Below are positions 21,357 to 31,334 of a DNA stretch of 64,000 bases, piece by piece (the first letter of the stretch is position 1; the number at the start of each line of letters is the position of its first letter). The DNA is from Trichomonas tenax. Lineage: Eukaryota > Parabasalia > Trichomonadida > Trichomonadidae. The notes beneath the pieces were generated by a model. That model saw only the letters and a program-made list of their open reading frames with translations, was not told the origin of the DNA and made no database searches. The stretch lies in NCBI GenBank assembly GCA_023091735.1, contig JALKBU010000131.1:1-64000 (forward strand). The letters run 5' to 3'. Position numbers and translations under genes: made by a program.

Positions 21357-22330
21357 ATGATTTGTAATGGGTTTAGATATCATTTAAAATATATTCTGTA
21401 CTCGAAGGATGATAACTATATAACTTCAAAATATTATTGTTCAACCAAGAGATGTGATAGCAAAATTAGCTTCAAAATCTATGATATAAAGTTAAATAAA
21501 AAAAAGGAATTGATTCCTGACCAAAAGGATCATAATCACAAAACAAATATTACAATACCAACAAGTGATGATGAAATTAATCTTCAAAAATGTTTAATAT
21601 GCGGATATGGAATTGCAAAAGATTCATCTGGCCCGAATGACATCTTTAACAAAATGTGTAAGTTTGCGAAATGTCTCACACCAGTTCCGCAAGTTTCTGA
21701 ATCGTTGGCTCTAAAAATCGTGAAACACACCAGAAAGTTGATACAGAAAAAATCACTGAACGTTATAACTCAATGACTACAATTGATGGTATTGATTATT
21801 GTTTAGTTTATCAAGAAAAACCTTTTCTATTTTGGGGTCTGGGTAACCCCTCAAATTTCGACAAAATTTCGAAAATTGACAAAATCAAGCTTTTCATCGA
21901 TGTTACTTTTAAAGCAGTGCCTATGCAGTTCAAGAAAGGGCAACTGTTAAATACCATGACGTCGGACCCTCCAACTCAAAGATTTATTCCACTAATTCAT
22001 TTTATAATGGAATCAAAAACGTCGATTAATTATCAATATTGTTTATCGAGCATCGCTAAATTCATTGACTTCTCCAAAGTAAAGATGATACATCTAGACT
22101 TCGAGGAAGCATTAATCGATGCCTGTCGGAAAATTTTCCCACAGTCTCGCTTAATTGGCTGTTTCTTTCACTATAGACAATACATAATGCGCAGATTCAA
22201 GAAGCTATATGGTTCTTCACCATCAAAATTACAGAAATCGCTTTATTTTTTGACATGCAATTTACCATTTATATCCTTTACTGATTTTTCAACAATAATT
22301 AAATTTATTCAAGAAACAGTCTATCTATAA
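21357..22330 (+). pseudogene. Mutator-like (MULE) transposase, frameshifted and truncated
   Basis: The first frame (ATG 21357 to TGA 21774-21776) carries a FLYWCH/WRKY-like N-terminal region with paired Cys and a CTDHxH-type end (YYCSTKRCDS...DHNHK), followed by a CLICGYGIA stretch. The second frame overlaps and runs to TAA at 22330. It holds the MULE DDE core: LFIDVTFKAVP with the first Asp, then KMIHLDFEEALIDACRKIFP with the second, and LIGCFFHYRQYIMRR with the characteristic CxxH block. The frame change lies near 21730. The frame ends shortly after the second Asp, before the final catalytic Glu, so it is broken at least twice. It could once have mobilised the Mutator-type non-autonomous element at 24031-24684. 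Confidence 0.75.
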
Positions 22331-22438
22331 TAGAAAATGTTTGCTGTAATAGAAATTACTACATAGAGAGCATTACTGTTAAACAAATGTTTCATCCTAG
22401 AATTCTCGTTTATCAATTGTTTCAAGCTTGGAAATTAG

Positions 22439-23149
22439 AAATCGCTTTTTCATTGTGAAGTGGTGGAACTAGGAGAATACCAAACACTGAATCAATCTAC
22501 AAACACAGGATCTAATTGCGTTGCGTGTTATTTGAGAATAATCGAAACAAATTCTGTATCTCAGCATATGATTAGGTATTTATGCTTTGGTAATATTTTA
22601 ATCCAAAAGTCATTATTCTATAACAATACAGAACATTTGAATGGAGTTATTCTTGCTGAATCTGTGTGTTATGTAATATTAGATAAGTTATTGCTCGTCA
22701 AAAACAATTATGAGAGCAATTTTAAAGGATTACCAACTCTTGTCATAATAAATTGTTCTCTTATAGAAAATAACGTCAAAAATATCAGGAATGATGCAGC
22801 AATTAATATGTCATATATAGGAAGCATTACATTTGATCTAATTCTTCCATTTTCTTATAATTGCATTTCTCAACCATCTTTTATATTTGATGAAATAACC
22901 TGTAGAGTTGATCATATCAGATTTAGAATTCGCTTCTTTTTTAGTGTATATTTAATCATCAATTTTGTTTTCGTTGGTAATGGAAAAAAGAATTGCATAG
23001 TTATATATTATATGAGCTTAAAACTCTTATACACTATTGTTTTGCACATTATAAAAGTTTTTTTTACAATGTTTGATAGAGATAAAGTGAATAATTATTC
23101 TATAAATATACAAACTACAAATAATTTCGCTCGCAACATCAAAATATAA
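22439..23149 (+). pseudogene. C-terminal fragment of a beta-helix membrane protein
   Basis: The frame opens after TAG at about 22436 with no ATG start and runs to TAA at 23147-23149. It shows Asn/Cys-rich beta-helix coils (VIINCSLIENNVKN, ILIQKSLFYNN), a Cys-containing cap and then a hydrophobic segment (FFFSVYLIINFVFV) followed by a basic stop-transfer GNGKK. This order is typical of the end of trichomonad beta-helix type I surface proteins. The N-terminal part and signal peptide are missing. It lies directly behind the broken MULE. Confidence 0.5.
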
Positions 23150-23179
23150 AGTCTAAGATCATATAAAAAATATATAATA

Positions 23180-23770
23180 TTAGCAACATTCTGAGTGCTT
23201 CTCATTGAGCGCTTTTGCTGGAGTAGTCTGAGAAACACCAGAAGTAAATGATTGTGGAGTTGTAACCATATATTCAGCAATCTTTTCGAAAAGAGGTGTA
23301 ACAGAGTTCAGTTGTTTGGCTGATGTCAGGAAATAAGGAATTTCTTTAGATTTCGCCCATTCGTAGAACTCATCCTGGCTGAAAGCCGGCTGAAGATCCG
23401 TTTTATTTCCGACGGCATAAATCTTGCACGTAGGTGGGCAACTATCTTTTAACATCTTAAACCACCCATCGGCCTGAACCAATGTATCGTGGTTTGTAAG
23501 ATCTACGACGATGATTGCAGCGGCAGAATTTCTTGAATACATCGGAATGAGGCTTTTGAAGCGCTCCTGACCTGCTGTATCCCACAGGTTCAGTGTCACT
23601 TCACCGTTTTCTGTCGCAACTTTCATTGAAACATATGTAGCTGCAATTGTGCTTTGTGTTTCGTTCGTGAATTGTTTTGTGGTGAACATATTGATGAGAC
23701 TGGTTTTGCCGACGCCTGAGCATCCGACAATGATGACTTTTCCTTCAGGAATCGCTTCTTGGATCTTCAT
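23180..23770 (-). CDS. Rab-family small GTPase (CC tail)
   Basis: 196 residues. G1 GCSGVGKTS, switch-I Thr in QSTIAATYVSM, G3 WDTAGQERFKSL, G4 GNKTDL, G5 TSAKQ and a C-terminal SECC for double prenylation. The order and spacing are those of an intact Rab that regulates vesicle traffic on membranes. Its effector-region sequence is divergent, so no Rab number is given. ATG 23768-23770 is the only start before the P-loop (residue ~16). No TCAYW hexamer precedes it closely. It is convergent with the beta-helix fragment ending at 23149. Confidence 0.93.
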   Translation of the reverse strand: MKIQEAIPEGKVIIVGCSGVGKTSLINMFTTKQFTNETQSTIAATYVSMKVATENGEVTLNLWDTAGQERFKSLIPMYSRNSAAAIIVVDLTNHDTLVQADGWFKMLKDSCPPTCKIYAVGNKTDLQPAFSQDEFYEWAKSKEIPYFLTSAKQLNSVTPLFEKIAEYMVTTPQSFTSGVSQTTPAKALNEKHSECC

Positions 23771-24021
23771 TTTATAATAATCGTGGTATTATCAAATTTT
23801 ATTTAGAATTTAGAATTCTTATGTAATATTTATTCCATTTTCGTGAATTTTATTTTAGATACCATTTTTATGACAAATAAATTTTTACATGTCAAATAAA
23901 TGTCAAAAACATCAAAACTACATTATACTACATTTAACTTCAAAAAACGATCTCTAAGACATAATTCGTTTAGTTTTACAAAAGAATTATTGTTTATTGG
24001 CCTAATTTAGAGAATATATCA
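23771..24021. other. Upstream region of the Rab gene with GACATGTAAA motif
   Basis: Contains TTACATGTCAAATAAATGTC at about 23886-23905, one of the motif copies described under findings. No gene. Confidence 0.4.
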
Positions 24022-24693
24022 GATCAAAGGGGGAAAATTTTTCCTTCTGCGGTGTAGTCCTGCGACCTTCATAACTTTTTATCTGATCAATATTTTTTCG
24101 ATTTGAAAGTACTTTCATGTACATATTGATAGTTGTCTATCCAGTGGTGTAAGTGGCACAGTCTATATATCTATCAAATCATTGATTGCATTTCAAATCG
24201 TCCAAAATATACGATTTCCAGCATAAATGTATGCACTAATATGCAGCGCTGAGGAAAGATGGTGTCTCAGCGCATAATTTTTTTTTCATTGTCAAATCTA
24301 AGATTCTAAAATTTTACATTATTACAGCTGCAAATCCAAATCCCATCAAATTCAATAACTTTCATGTGTATAATCGCCCTAAAATCAATTAATGAATTAG
24401 TTGCGTTTTTAATTTTAAGCGTATAAGAGGTATTTGAATCAATAATACACATAAAAATATCATATGCTGCATAGTAGCGCATACATTTATGCTGGAAATC
24501 GTATATTTTTGGACGATTTGAAATGCAATCAATGATTTGATAGATATATAGACTGTGCCACTTATACCACTGGATAGACAACTATCAATAAGTACATGAA
24601 AGTACTTTCAAATCGAAAAAAATATTGATCAGATAAAAAGTTATGAAGGTCGCGGGACTACACCACAGAAGGAAAAATGTTGCCGATCAAAGG
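24022..24693. mobile_element. Non-autonomous Mutator-type element with 9-bp target-site duplication
   Basis: Element 24031-24684 (654 bp) is bounded by GATCAAAGG direct repeats at 24022-24030 and 24685-24693, a perfect 9-bp target duplication. The ends are inverted repeats of about 210 bp: GGGAAAATTTTTCCTTCTGC from the left and GGCAACATTTTTCCTTCTGT from the right, matching in to about 24247/24465. Long terminal repeats with a 9-bp duplication are the hallmark of Mutator-like elements. The interior has no transposase, only a chance ORF (24306-24581). It can be a MITE-sized MULE derivative; a degraded MULE transposase lies 1.7 kb away. Confidence 0.88.
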
Positions 24694-25525
24694 CCGTGAC
24701 ACTCCCTTTTCCAGATTCAATTTCCTTGTAACTTTAATGGTAGACACAGGTGGTAGTGTAGATGCTCATACTAAAATATCTTAGCTCTACTAACTTATGT
24801 TATGGAGAACATAATTGTGGAATTGGATTAAATAAAAATTTGTAATGACAAAATTTACATGTCAAATTAGTCTAATGAGAAAAGTGCTTTTTTTACATAT
24901 TAGTCGAGTGTTCGATTCTCGATGTAATTGTATTTTTTCTTTCTAATCATAACTACATATGTGCTCGTTGAAAAAAATCATTCTTTTGCAGAATAGTTAT
25001 ATGCAGGATGTAATGGATTAAAATGAGTAAGAGTTAATCATCAAATGAAATTTTTCAATTCAATCAATTAATATTACATTTGATTTCATGCTTTTACATA
25101 TGATTTGCATATTGCTGTATCAAGTAATATGTGATTTATCATTTAATTTTATTTTTTAGTTAGTATAAAAATAATTGAGAATTACGACTAACTAAAATAT
25201 ATTCAACAAAAATGAGATCCACGCCTAACTAAATGTATAATAATATTTAGCTCTATGTTGTTGATGACTATATCATTGTGTTAAAATATTAATATAATCC
25301 AATTCAATGATAAGAAGCATTTTATTAGCCCCAGAAGGATTTTTTAAAATAAGTTTAAGAGTGTCACAGCCTTTATCAGATCAGCTATTCTCTGAATTTT
25401 AGGTATTTTTCATTCTTTAATTTACAGAGATATGGAACATAATTTTTTAATGATCACTAACCTTGTGTTGAATTTATTTATGATGTAGAAAGTCGAAGTA
25501 TAGAAGTATAGAAGGAAATACTATA
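24694..25525. other. AT-rich spacer, no gene seen
   Basis: Contains one GACATGTAAA-type motif in TGACAAAATTTACATGTCAA at about 24846-24865; otherwise nothing. Confidence 0.4.
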
Positions 25526-25777
25526 ATGCACTTATTTTCAATGAGTAACTGCGCTAAATATATTGATTTTGCTGCCACCATAATGAATGTATCCATTCAA
25601 AACAAGGTAGAAGATACTGCACTACACATCGCAGCTAGAGGTCATAAAGAGAAATCAATTGCAGCATTAATGGAAGCAGGCATTGATTTAAATATCTGTA
25701 ACTCATTTGGCAACACTGCCTTACATGTTGACACTGGCGCCTTGAATGAATATATTTCAAATCACAGCTCTGAATAA
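25526..25777 (+). pseudogene. Ankyrin-repeat fragment (83 aa)
   Basis: ATG 25526 to TAA 25775-25777. It encodes about one and a half ankyrin repeats: EDTALHIAARGHKEKSIAAL, then MEAGIDLNICNSFGNTALHV. The second repeat breaks off and the end (GALNEYISNHSSE) is not ankyrin. Full ankyrin proteins here have many more repeats, so this is probably a remnant. It could be expressed as a small protein, but no initiator-like hexamer precedes it. Confidence 0.5.
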
Positions 25778-26923
25778 ATCTAAAATTAAAAAAGCTTTAT
25801 AATAACAAGTAAATATCTATGATTCTTAAAATCTATACGTTAAGTGTCTGACCTGTCATCCCCATTGTCTTCCACAATGTCTCGTTTTGAAAATTTAATT
25901 TTTTATGAGTCTTTTGTAATTTTGCACTAAAAAATCAATGAATTTCGATTTTAATACGGCATAAATGATTTATAATAGATACAGAATCGTATTATTGAAG
26001 AAAACGACATTCAAAAAAATTGTGTGTGTCTGTGTAAACTCCCGACACAGTTCAAAAATTCAACATGTCTGTTCATTGTGTCCGACACTCACAACAACTT
26101 GCTTTACAAAGACACATTCATTTTTGCCCTTTTAAGGGATAAAACAAAAAATGTGAGAGGTTTATTTTCAGCAATTTGCAGATTGGATAGACAATAATAA
26201 TACAAAATATCCACCTCTCACAAATATCAGTCTTTGCAAACTAGATAACAGCAACAAGCATCATGTTTTGTATGCGATTCGATTTTATCCAAATCCACAG
26301 AGAGCGAAAAGTGAGACAACCTATTTGAAGTTTTTCTCGATGTGGGAATATCATTGGGATAGGCGTCCGCCCACACCCGAATTTAATGGCGATGTTCGCG
26401 CCAGGCTGTTTTTGATGGGTCGAGAATTTATTTGGAAATTTTGGTCCAGGCGGTATTCAACAATAAAAATATCAATGAGCATGCATTATTTTACATGCAA
26501 ATATGAATATTGTGTGATTGGCTTATCCACATTTTATATTTCATTTTGAATGTCGTCAATTTGACACGTAATCATGATATTTCTGATATCATGATATATA
26601 ACGATATATATGTGTGTCTAGACACATGTGTCTAACAGGCGTGAAAATCTATGGAAAATGAGAAGCGTAAAATATCACACATAAGCAATAATTCGACTAA
26701 AAACAAATTATTTATCAAATACACTGTTGGTAACGAATTCTGGAAGGAATTATTGAAATCTTCTTGTAACGTTACCAATGAATACTGAATATAAACTACA
26801 TTTTTTAATCTAGGTACTTTACGGGCATATTTCTCACAAAATTGAGGGGGATCCCCTTGAAAAAATTGAGAGGAGTATAGCTATGGTGATATAAATATAA
26901 TGTAGCGATGCATTATTGATGTA
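25778..26923. other. Spacer with short simple sequence, no gene seen
   Basis: Two slightly GC-richer patches (about 25840-25890 and 26330-26450) carry only short ORFs without family resemblance. A GACACGTAATC motif lies at about 26560. Confidence 0.35.
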
Positions 26924-27190
26924 GGGTATAATAAAGAGTCACGAAATAGTGACGTGTTTAAATGGCAGTTATAAATATGTTTCGACATGTAAAGTCTGCC
27001 ATTTTAACAAAGGGTGTTCTATTAAGCTTGATAGACGCTCTAATAAGATTTACAGATGCTATAACAAGTTTAATTGAACTTATAAATAATTAGCAAATGG
27101 ATTCTTTATAAATAAACCAATTTACATGTCAAAACATATTTATAACTGCCATGTAAACACCTCACTTTGTCCTGACTCTTTATTATACCC
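26924..27190. mobile_element. 267-bp inverted-repeat element (MITE-like)
   Basis: Left arm from GGGTATAATAAAGAGTCA (26924) and right arm ending TGACTCTTTATTATACCC-like (27190) pair over about 70 bp with few mismatches. Each arm ends inward in GACATGTAAA/TTTACATGTC, about 26990 and 27121. The core of about 120 bp is AT-rich and non-coding. Similarity may extend about 10 bp outward. No target duplication is clear. Confidence 0.7.
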
Positions 27191-27402
27191 AACATATTGC
27201 ACTTTATATAGAACAGCTTTCAACGATTTAGATAGAAATTACTTAATTTTATCAAATTCAATATGAAATCAAATATAAGAGTTAAAGCTAGTGAAAGAAA
27301 CTATTTTATAGGTTGTAGAAATAGTTAAAATAGATCAAAATTGAAAATTCCAATATATTGAAATCATTCAATTTTATAATTAACAGGATAATGCATTCGA
27401 AA

Positions 27403-27975
27403 TTAACAACACGAGCTTTTTGCGTTATCTTTCTTCGGTGCGTGCACAACTTCGTGCTGTGTCTGCGATTTTTCGATAGATGTGTAAGCTAACTCTGCAA
27501 CAGCTCTGAATAACTCGCTAATATTGAACCCAGAGAGTGCAGAGGTCTCCATGTAAAGGGATGCGTTGATTTCTTGGGCGTATTCTTTTGCTTTTTCGAT
27601 ATCAATTTTTCTGTTATCGAGATCAGTCTTGTTACCAACGAGAATCATCTTTACACCCGGGCCAGCTCTCTCTTTCAGCATCTGAACGAACTCTGGAAGC
27701 GCATCAAAAGAAGCAGCACTTGTAACATCAAAGACAACGATCGCAATTGAAGCGCCGTTGAAGTACATCTGTGTCAGAGAGCGATATCTTTCCTGTCCAG
27801 CTGTGTCCCAAATGTTCAGAGAGATCATTTCGCCATTTACTTCGACTTCTAAGCAGCAATTCGCGGCTCCGACAGTGACCCTCGCTTTCTCCGGGAATTC
27901 TCCGGAACTCGCTCGTTGAACCATACACGTTTTTCCGACGTCAGACTCTCCAACGATGACAACTTTCACTCTCAT
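27403..27975 (-). CDS. Rab-family small GTPase (CC tail), GESDVGKT P-loop
   Basis: 190 residues from ATG 27973-27975. G1 GESDVGKTCMV, a Thr in the switch-I position (ARVTVGAANC), G3 WDTAGQERYRSL, G4 GNKTDL, G5 ETSALSG and C-terminal KSSCC for prenylation. An upstream in-frame alternative start (28023) would add 16 non-conserved residues before a P-loop that already begins 8 residues from this ATG, so it is rejected. It is a divergent Rab of unknown compartment. The leader region contains GACATGTAAA-type motifs (about 27986 and 28035-28080). Confidence 0.93.
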   Translation of the reverse strand: MRVKVVIVGESDVGKTCMVQRASSGEFPEKARVTVGAANCCLEVEVNGEMISLNIWDTAGQERYRSLTQMYFNGASIAIVVFDVTSAASFDALPEFVQMLKERAGPGVKMILVGNKTDLDNRKIDIEKAKEYAQEINASLYMETSALSGFNISELFRAVAELAYTSIEKSQTQHEVVHAPKKDNAKSSCC

Positions 27976-28889
27976 GAAAAATTTACATGACAAATTATCA
28001 TTAAAAATTAAACGAAAAACCAAAACTCATATTTTGTCATGTAAATTTTTATATGTCGTATTGAATATTTACATGTCAATATTTTCAACTAATTTTAGAT
28101 GCTTATAATCTGTTCCACTGCTTGATAGCGACTTGATTGTAAAACAGGTACAGAAGTTGCCAATGAGAATTTCATGTGATGAATCAACATGCAAACAAAA
28201 TTTCTCACTGTGCCTCTGAAATAGCATTTGTTATGTATTTTCTCAAATTATGTTCATTTATTATAATTAGTTCTTTGAACATCTGATGCAAAGTTAGCGT
28301 GCTTCATTATTATTTTGAGACAATAATGAAAAGCAAATGAGATTGATAGGTGTGATATCAAAATGAATGACATATGTTAATTTCAAATGCAAAATATTTC
28401 TGAGAATCTAACATAGACAAGATGAGCGTATGCATGTCGAAAAAGCGGTTATGTGTGTGCAAGCGACGAAGGGAGGAACCACATATTGAGTAATTTGTAC
28501 GCATTTATATTAATTTTAACTGTCAATAATGTGTTAGACATAAACAAACAGTATGTTCTGATAGTCTTTTTTTGAGTCAATGTCGATGTGAATTAGAGTG
28601 TTGTAGTCCGTGTTGATCCTATATCCAAGATTTTTCTTTTTATCATTTCGATATTGATAATCTGATTATCTTCGAGTAATGAGAAGTTCAGGCTGTAGGA
28701 TTGAATGGGAACAGCCGAAAAATCAGATTATAAATAAAAACAATATCCAAAAAACGAAAAAAAAAAATTATCAATATAATGCAATTGGTTTTGTGGTTAA
28801 AACTAAATTGAATTTCGTTAATAAGATTCAATTTGACATGTAATGTTCTCGAAAGAGTTTTCTTTTTATATAAAACAAATATTATAAAA
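27976..28889. other. Spacer with GACATGTAAA-type motifs
   Basis: No gene. Motif copies at about 27986, 28036, 28065 and 28830; otherwise AT-rich sequence. Confidence 0.4.
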
Positions 28890-30092
28890 TTATTCGGTAT
28901 CATTTGATATTGATAAATCTCCGTGTGAAGTATCTTCTACATTGCGTTCTTCTGACTCAGCTTTCTCTTTTTCTTCCTTCTCCTTTTCTTGATCTTCTTG
29001 ATTTTGTTCATCTGTTTCTTCATTATACGTTTTATAAGTGTATTCATCATCGCTATCATTAATCGCTGATTTAACAGCTTGTCCGACAGCTTTGCTTCCT
29101 GCTTTCTTGAATATCCAAAATCCAAGTCCTGCAAGCCCCGCTGTACCGACAACGCCAGCTGTGGCTGATGAAGCAACAATAACAATCTTGTTTCTCGATG
29201 CTTCCGCGGTTGGAAGATAGTAAGCGGAACATTTGTAAGTATTCAAGAGTTCTAAGCGAAGCTGCGCTGAAGTATTATGGAACTCAGAGGCCTGCAATAT
29301 AAACTTTCCACAGTCGGCGTAAATAACATAAATTTGAAGCAGAGAATCGTTATTTTGTCGTACTGCGAAATAAGTAAAATTATTATTGACAAAATACGTT
29401 TCTGTCAACACAGAATAGACTTTAGACTGGAAAACGAAGCACGCACTTTTATCTTGTGCGAAAGAATTATTTGCGACATTTATGTGATGAATGTACGACG
29501 AATTGCAGTGTATTAGATCGTAATGACTTGGATAGCCTAATAGCGTGTTATCTTGTATGTTTGAGTAAGAAAAATTCGTTTCTTGGAGCGCATTAAAAGC
29601 TCCAGTTGGACAAAATGACTGAGAATGGTTTAAATATTGGATTTCGGCAAACATCGACATGAAATGTATCGCATTGAAGGCAGCTTTTTCACTGCTCCCT
29701 GCAGCCATTAACGTTAAATATGAAATCTTGACGTCTCCTATTCCTTGGTAGTATAAAAATGTACCAGGGAATTTGATTTTCGTCTGTGTCTTGTATACAC
29801 ATGTCCTAATTATCGTTACGTTACCAGGAGTCCTCCAATAAAGCGTTCCTCCCGCATAATCTTTCTGTATGTTCATAAAGAATGTATTTTCGACGAGCAG
29901 AGAGTAGTTTTCGGTAGTTTTCATATAAACGACGTGATTTACGAAGTTTACTGCAATTGCATCATTTATATAAACATCTTCTTGATAAACGTGGTCGGGA
30001 GTCAAATAACTCGTTAAAGTGGTGTTTGGAGATCCTTCGTAGTAATCATTCCATTCAGAAGAAACCAAACACAAAAAAATTACAAAAAACAT
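28890..30092 (-). CDS. Type I membrane surface protein, beta-helix-like, acidic tail
   Basis: 400 residues from ATG 30090-30092. An N-terminal hydrophobic signal peptide (MFFVIFLCLVSSEWND) is followed by about 285 residues rich in Asn, Ser, Tyr and Phe with short repeated beta-strand patterns and scattered N-glycosylation sequons, the look of trichomonad beta-helix surface proteins. A Gly/Ala-rich membrane segment follows (KIVIVASSATAGVVGTAGLA, GLGFWIF) with a basic stop-transfer (KKAGSK). The cytoplasmic tail is strongly acidic (Glu/Asp/Lys runs) to the C-terminus. An initiator-like TCATAA (30104-30099) gives a 10-nt leader. The ligand is unknown; a surface adhesin or receptor role is inference from topology. 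Confidence 0.8.
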   Translation of the reverse strand: MFFVIFLCLVSSEWNDYYEGSPNTTLTSYLTPDHVYQEDVYINDAIAVNFVNHVVYMKTTENYSLLVENTFFMNIQKDYAGGTLYWRTPGNVTIIRTCVYKTQTKIKFPGTFLYYQGIGDVKISYLTLMAAGSSEKAAFNAIHFMSMFAEIQYLNHSQSFCPTGAFNALQETNFSYSNIQDNTLLGYPSHYDLIHCNSSYIHHINVANNSFAQDKSACFVFQSKVYSVLTETYFVNNNFTYFAVRQNNDSLLQIYVIYADCGKFILQASEFHNTSAQLRLELLNTYKCSAYYLPTAEASRNKIVIVASSATAGVVGTAGLAGLGFWIFKKAGSKAVGQAVKSAINDSDDEYTYKTYNEETDEQNQEDQEKEKEEKEKAESEERNVEDTSHGDLSISNDTE

Positions 30093-30098
30093 TATTTT

Positions 30099-30104
30099 TT
30101 ATGA
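30099..30104 (-). promoter_or_regulatory. Initiator-like TCATAA for the surface protein at 28890-30092
   Basis: Minus-strand TCATAA places +1 at 30102, 10 bases before the ATG. Confidence 0.5.
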
Positions 30105-31334
30105 AAAGTAGGATCAATATTTGTATAGTTTACTTTAGATACATAGAAATTTTTCTATTATATCTCAAAATTGATGAAATTGAATAAACATTCAAATTAC
30201 AATTACACTCTATATCATATAGCAAAGCCGATATTATAAAAATTTTGTTTTCGCAAGGATTTGATATATACTGTAGATAACATACAGGATATTATTTTAT
30301 TGATTTCCAAAAAATGGAAAAAAATGAATAGTTAATTTTGTGGGAATTTCCTACGTTTTAGAAATTCAATTTTAGTTTATATTTCATTTCTATTTCCATT
30401 AATTTGTTTTATCTTTGATTTTTATATTTTTGACTTTATGTTTTATATTTTTGATTTGACTTGATATTTAGATAGCTTATAGAATAGCATACATTATTTA
30501 CTGATTATTTTCAAAATTATGTTGCTTACCAATAAATTAAAGTCCAAAAAGTTTTAATATTTAAAATTTAACTTTGGAATACGTATCTATGTTTATATCT
30601 TGAAAAAAAAGAAATATTTTCAATTTATCTTCCATTGTATAATATTTCAAATGTTTTCGATCTCAATTTTCTGTTTATAATCAAAATTTTCGATGTTTCT
30701 GATGATTTTTCATGAATCTTCAATTTGATAAAAAATGATCTTTCGAAACTTCGTCTATCTATTTGCATCGATATAAAAAGTTTATACCTCAAAGCTTTTG
30801 ATTATCCTTATCATTAGCTAATCATGATCCTCAACCTTGATATTTCGACGTTTTGTGCATTTATATATGGTGTACTCATCCTAAAACATGTTATAATTGG
30901 TTTTATTCCATAAAAAAAATAGAAATTTTTCAATCAAATCTTCAACGACGCAAAAATGCCAACGAGACAGATTATCAGCTAAAATATCCATTTACCGATA
31001 AAATAGAAGTGTTCGGTTAAATTATTCATGGAAATATATATAATTGACTGTCATTGATTAATATAGAATCCGTTTCTCTTCATTATATATTCCATATCAT
31101 TCCATTTATTATAGAAGTCATAACTTTAATCATCGGAATGCTTAATAATGTGAAATATTCATTAAATATCGCAATTCAATCTAAAACTCAAAAATATATC
31201 CAAAAATCTTTATAATTTATGATACATTTGAACAATTTTATACGATAATGAAGTGTAAATGATACATTAAGTATATATATTTTATCATAAAAAAATATTA
31301 AGATTATTTCATAACTTGGTAATAAAAACAAAAT
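30105..31334. other. AT-rich spacer, no gene seen
   Basis: About 1.2 kb without an ORF of substance. No repeat structure noticed. Confidence 0.4.

Noticed and set aside
21357..22330. Programmed frameshift in the MULE transposase
   Set aside because: The frame also ends before the last catalytic residue and no slippery site was recognised, so simple decay explains it.
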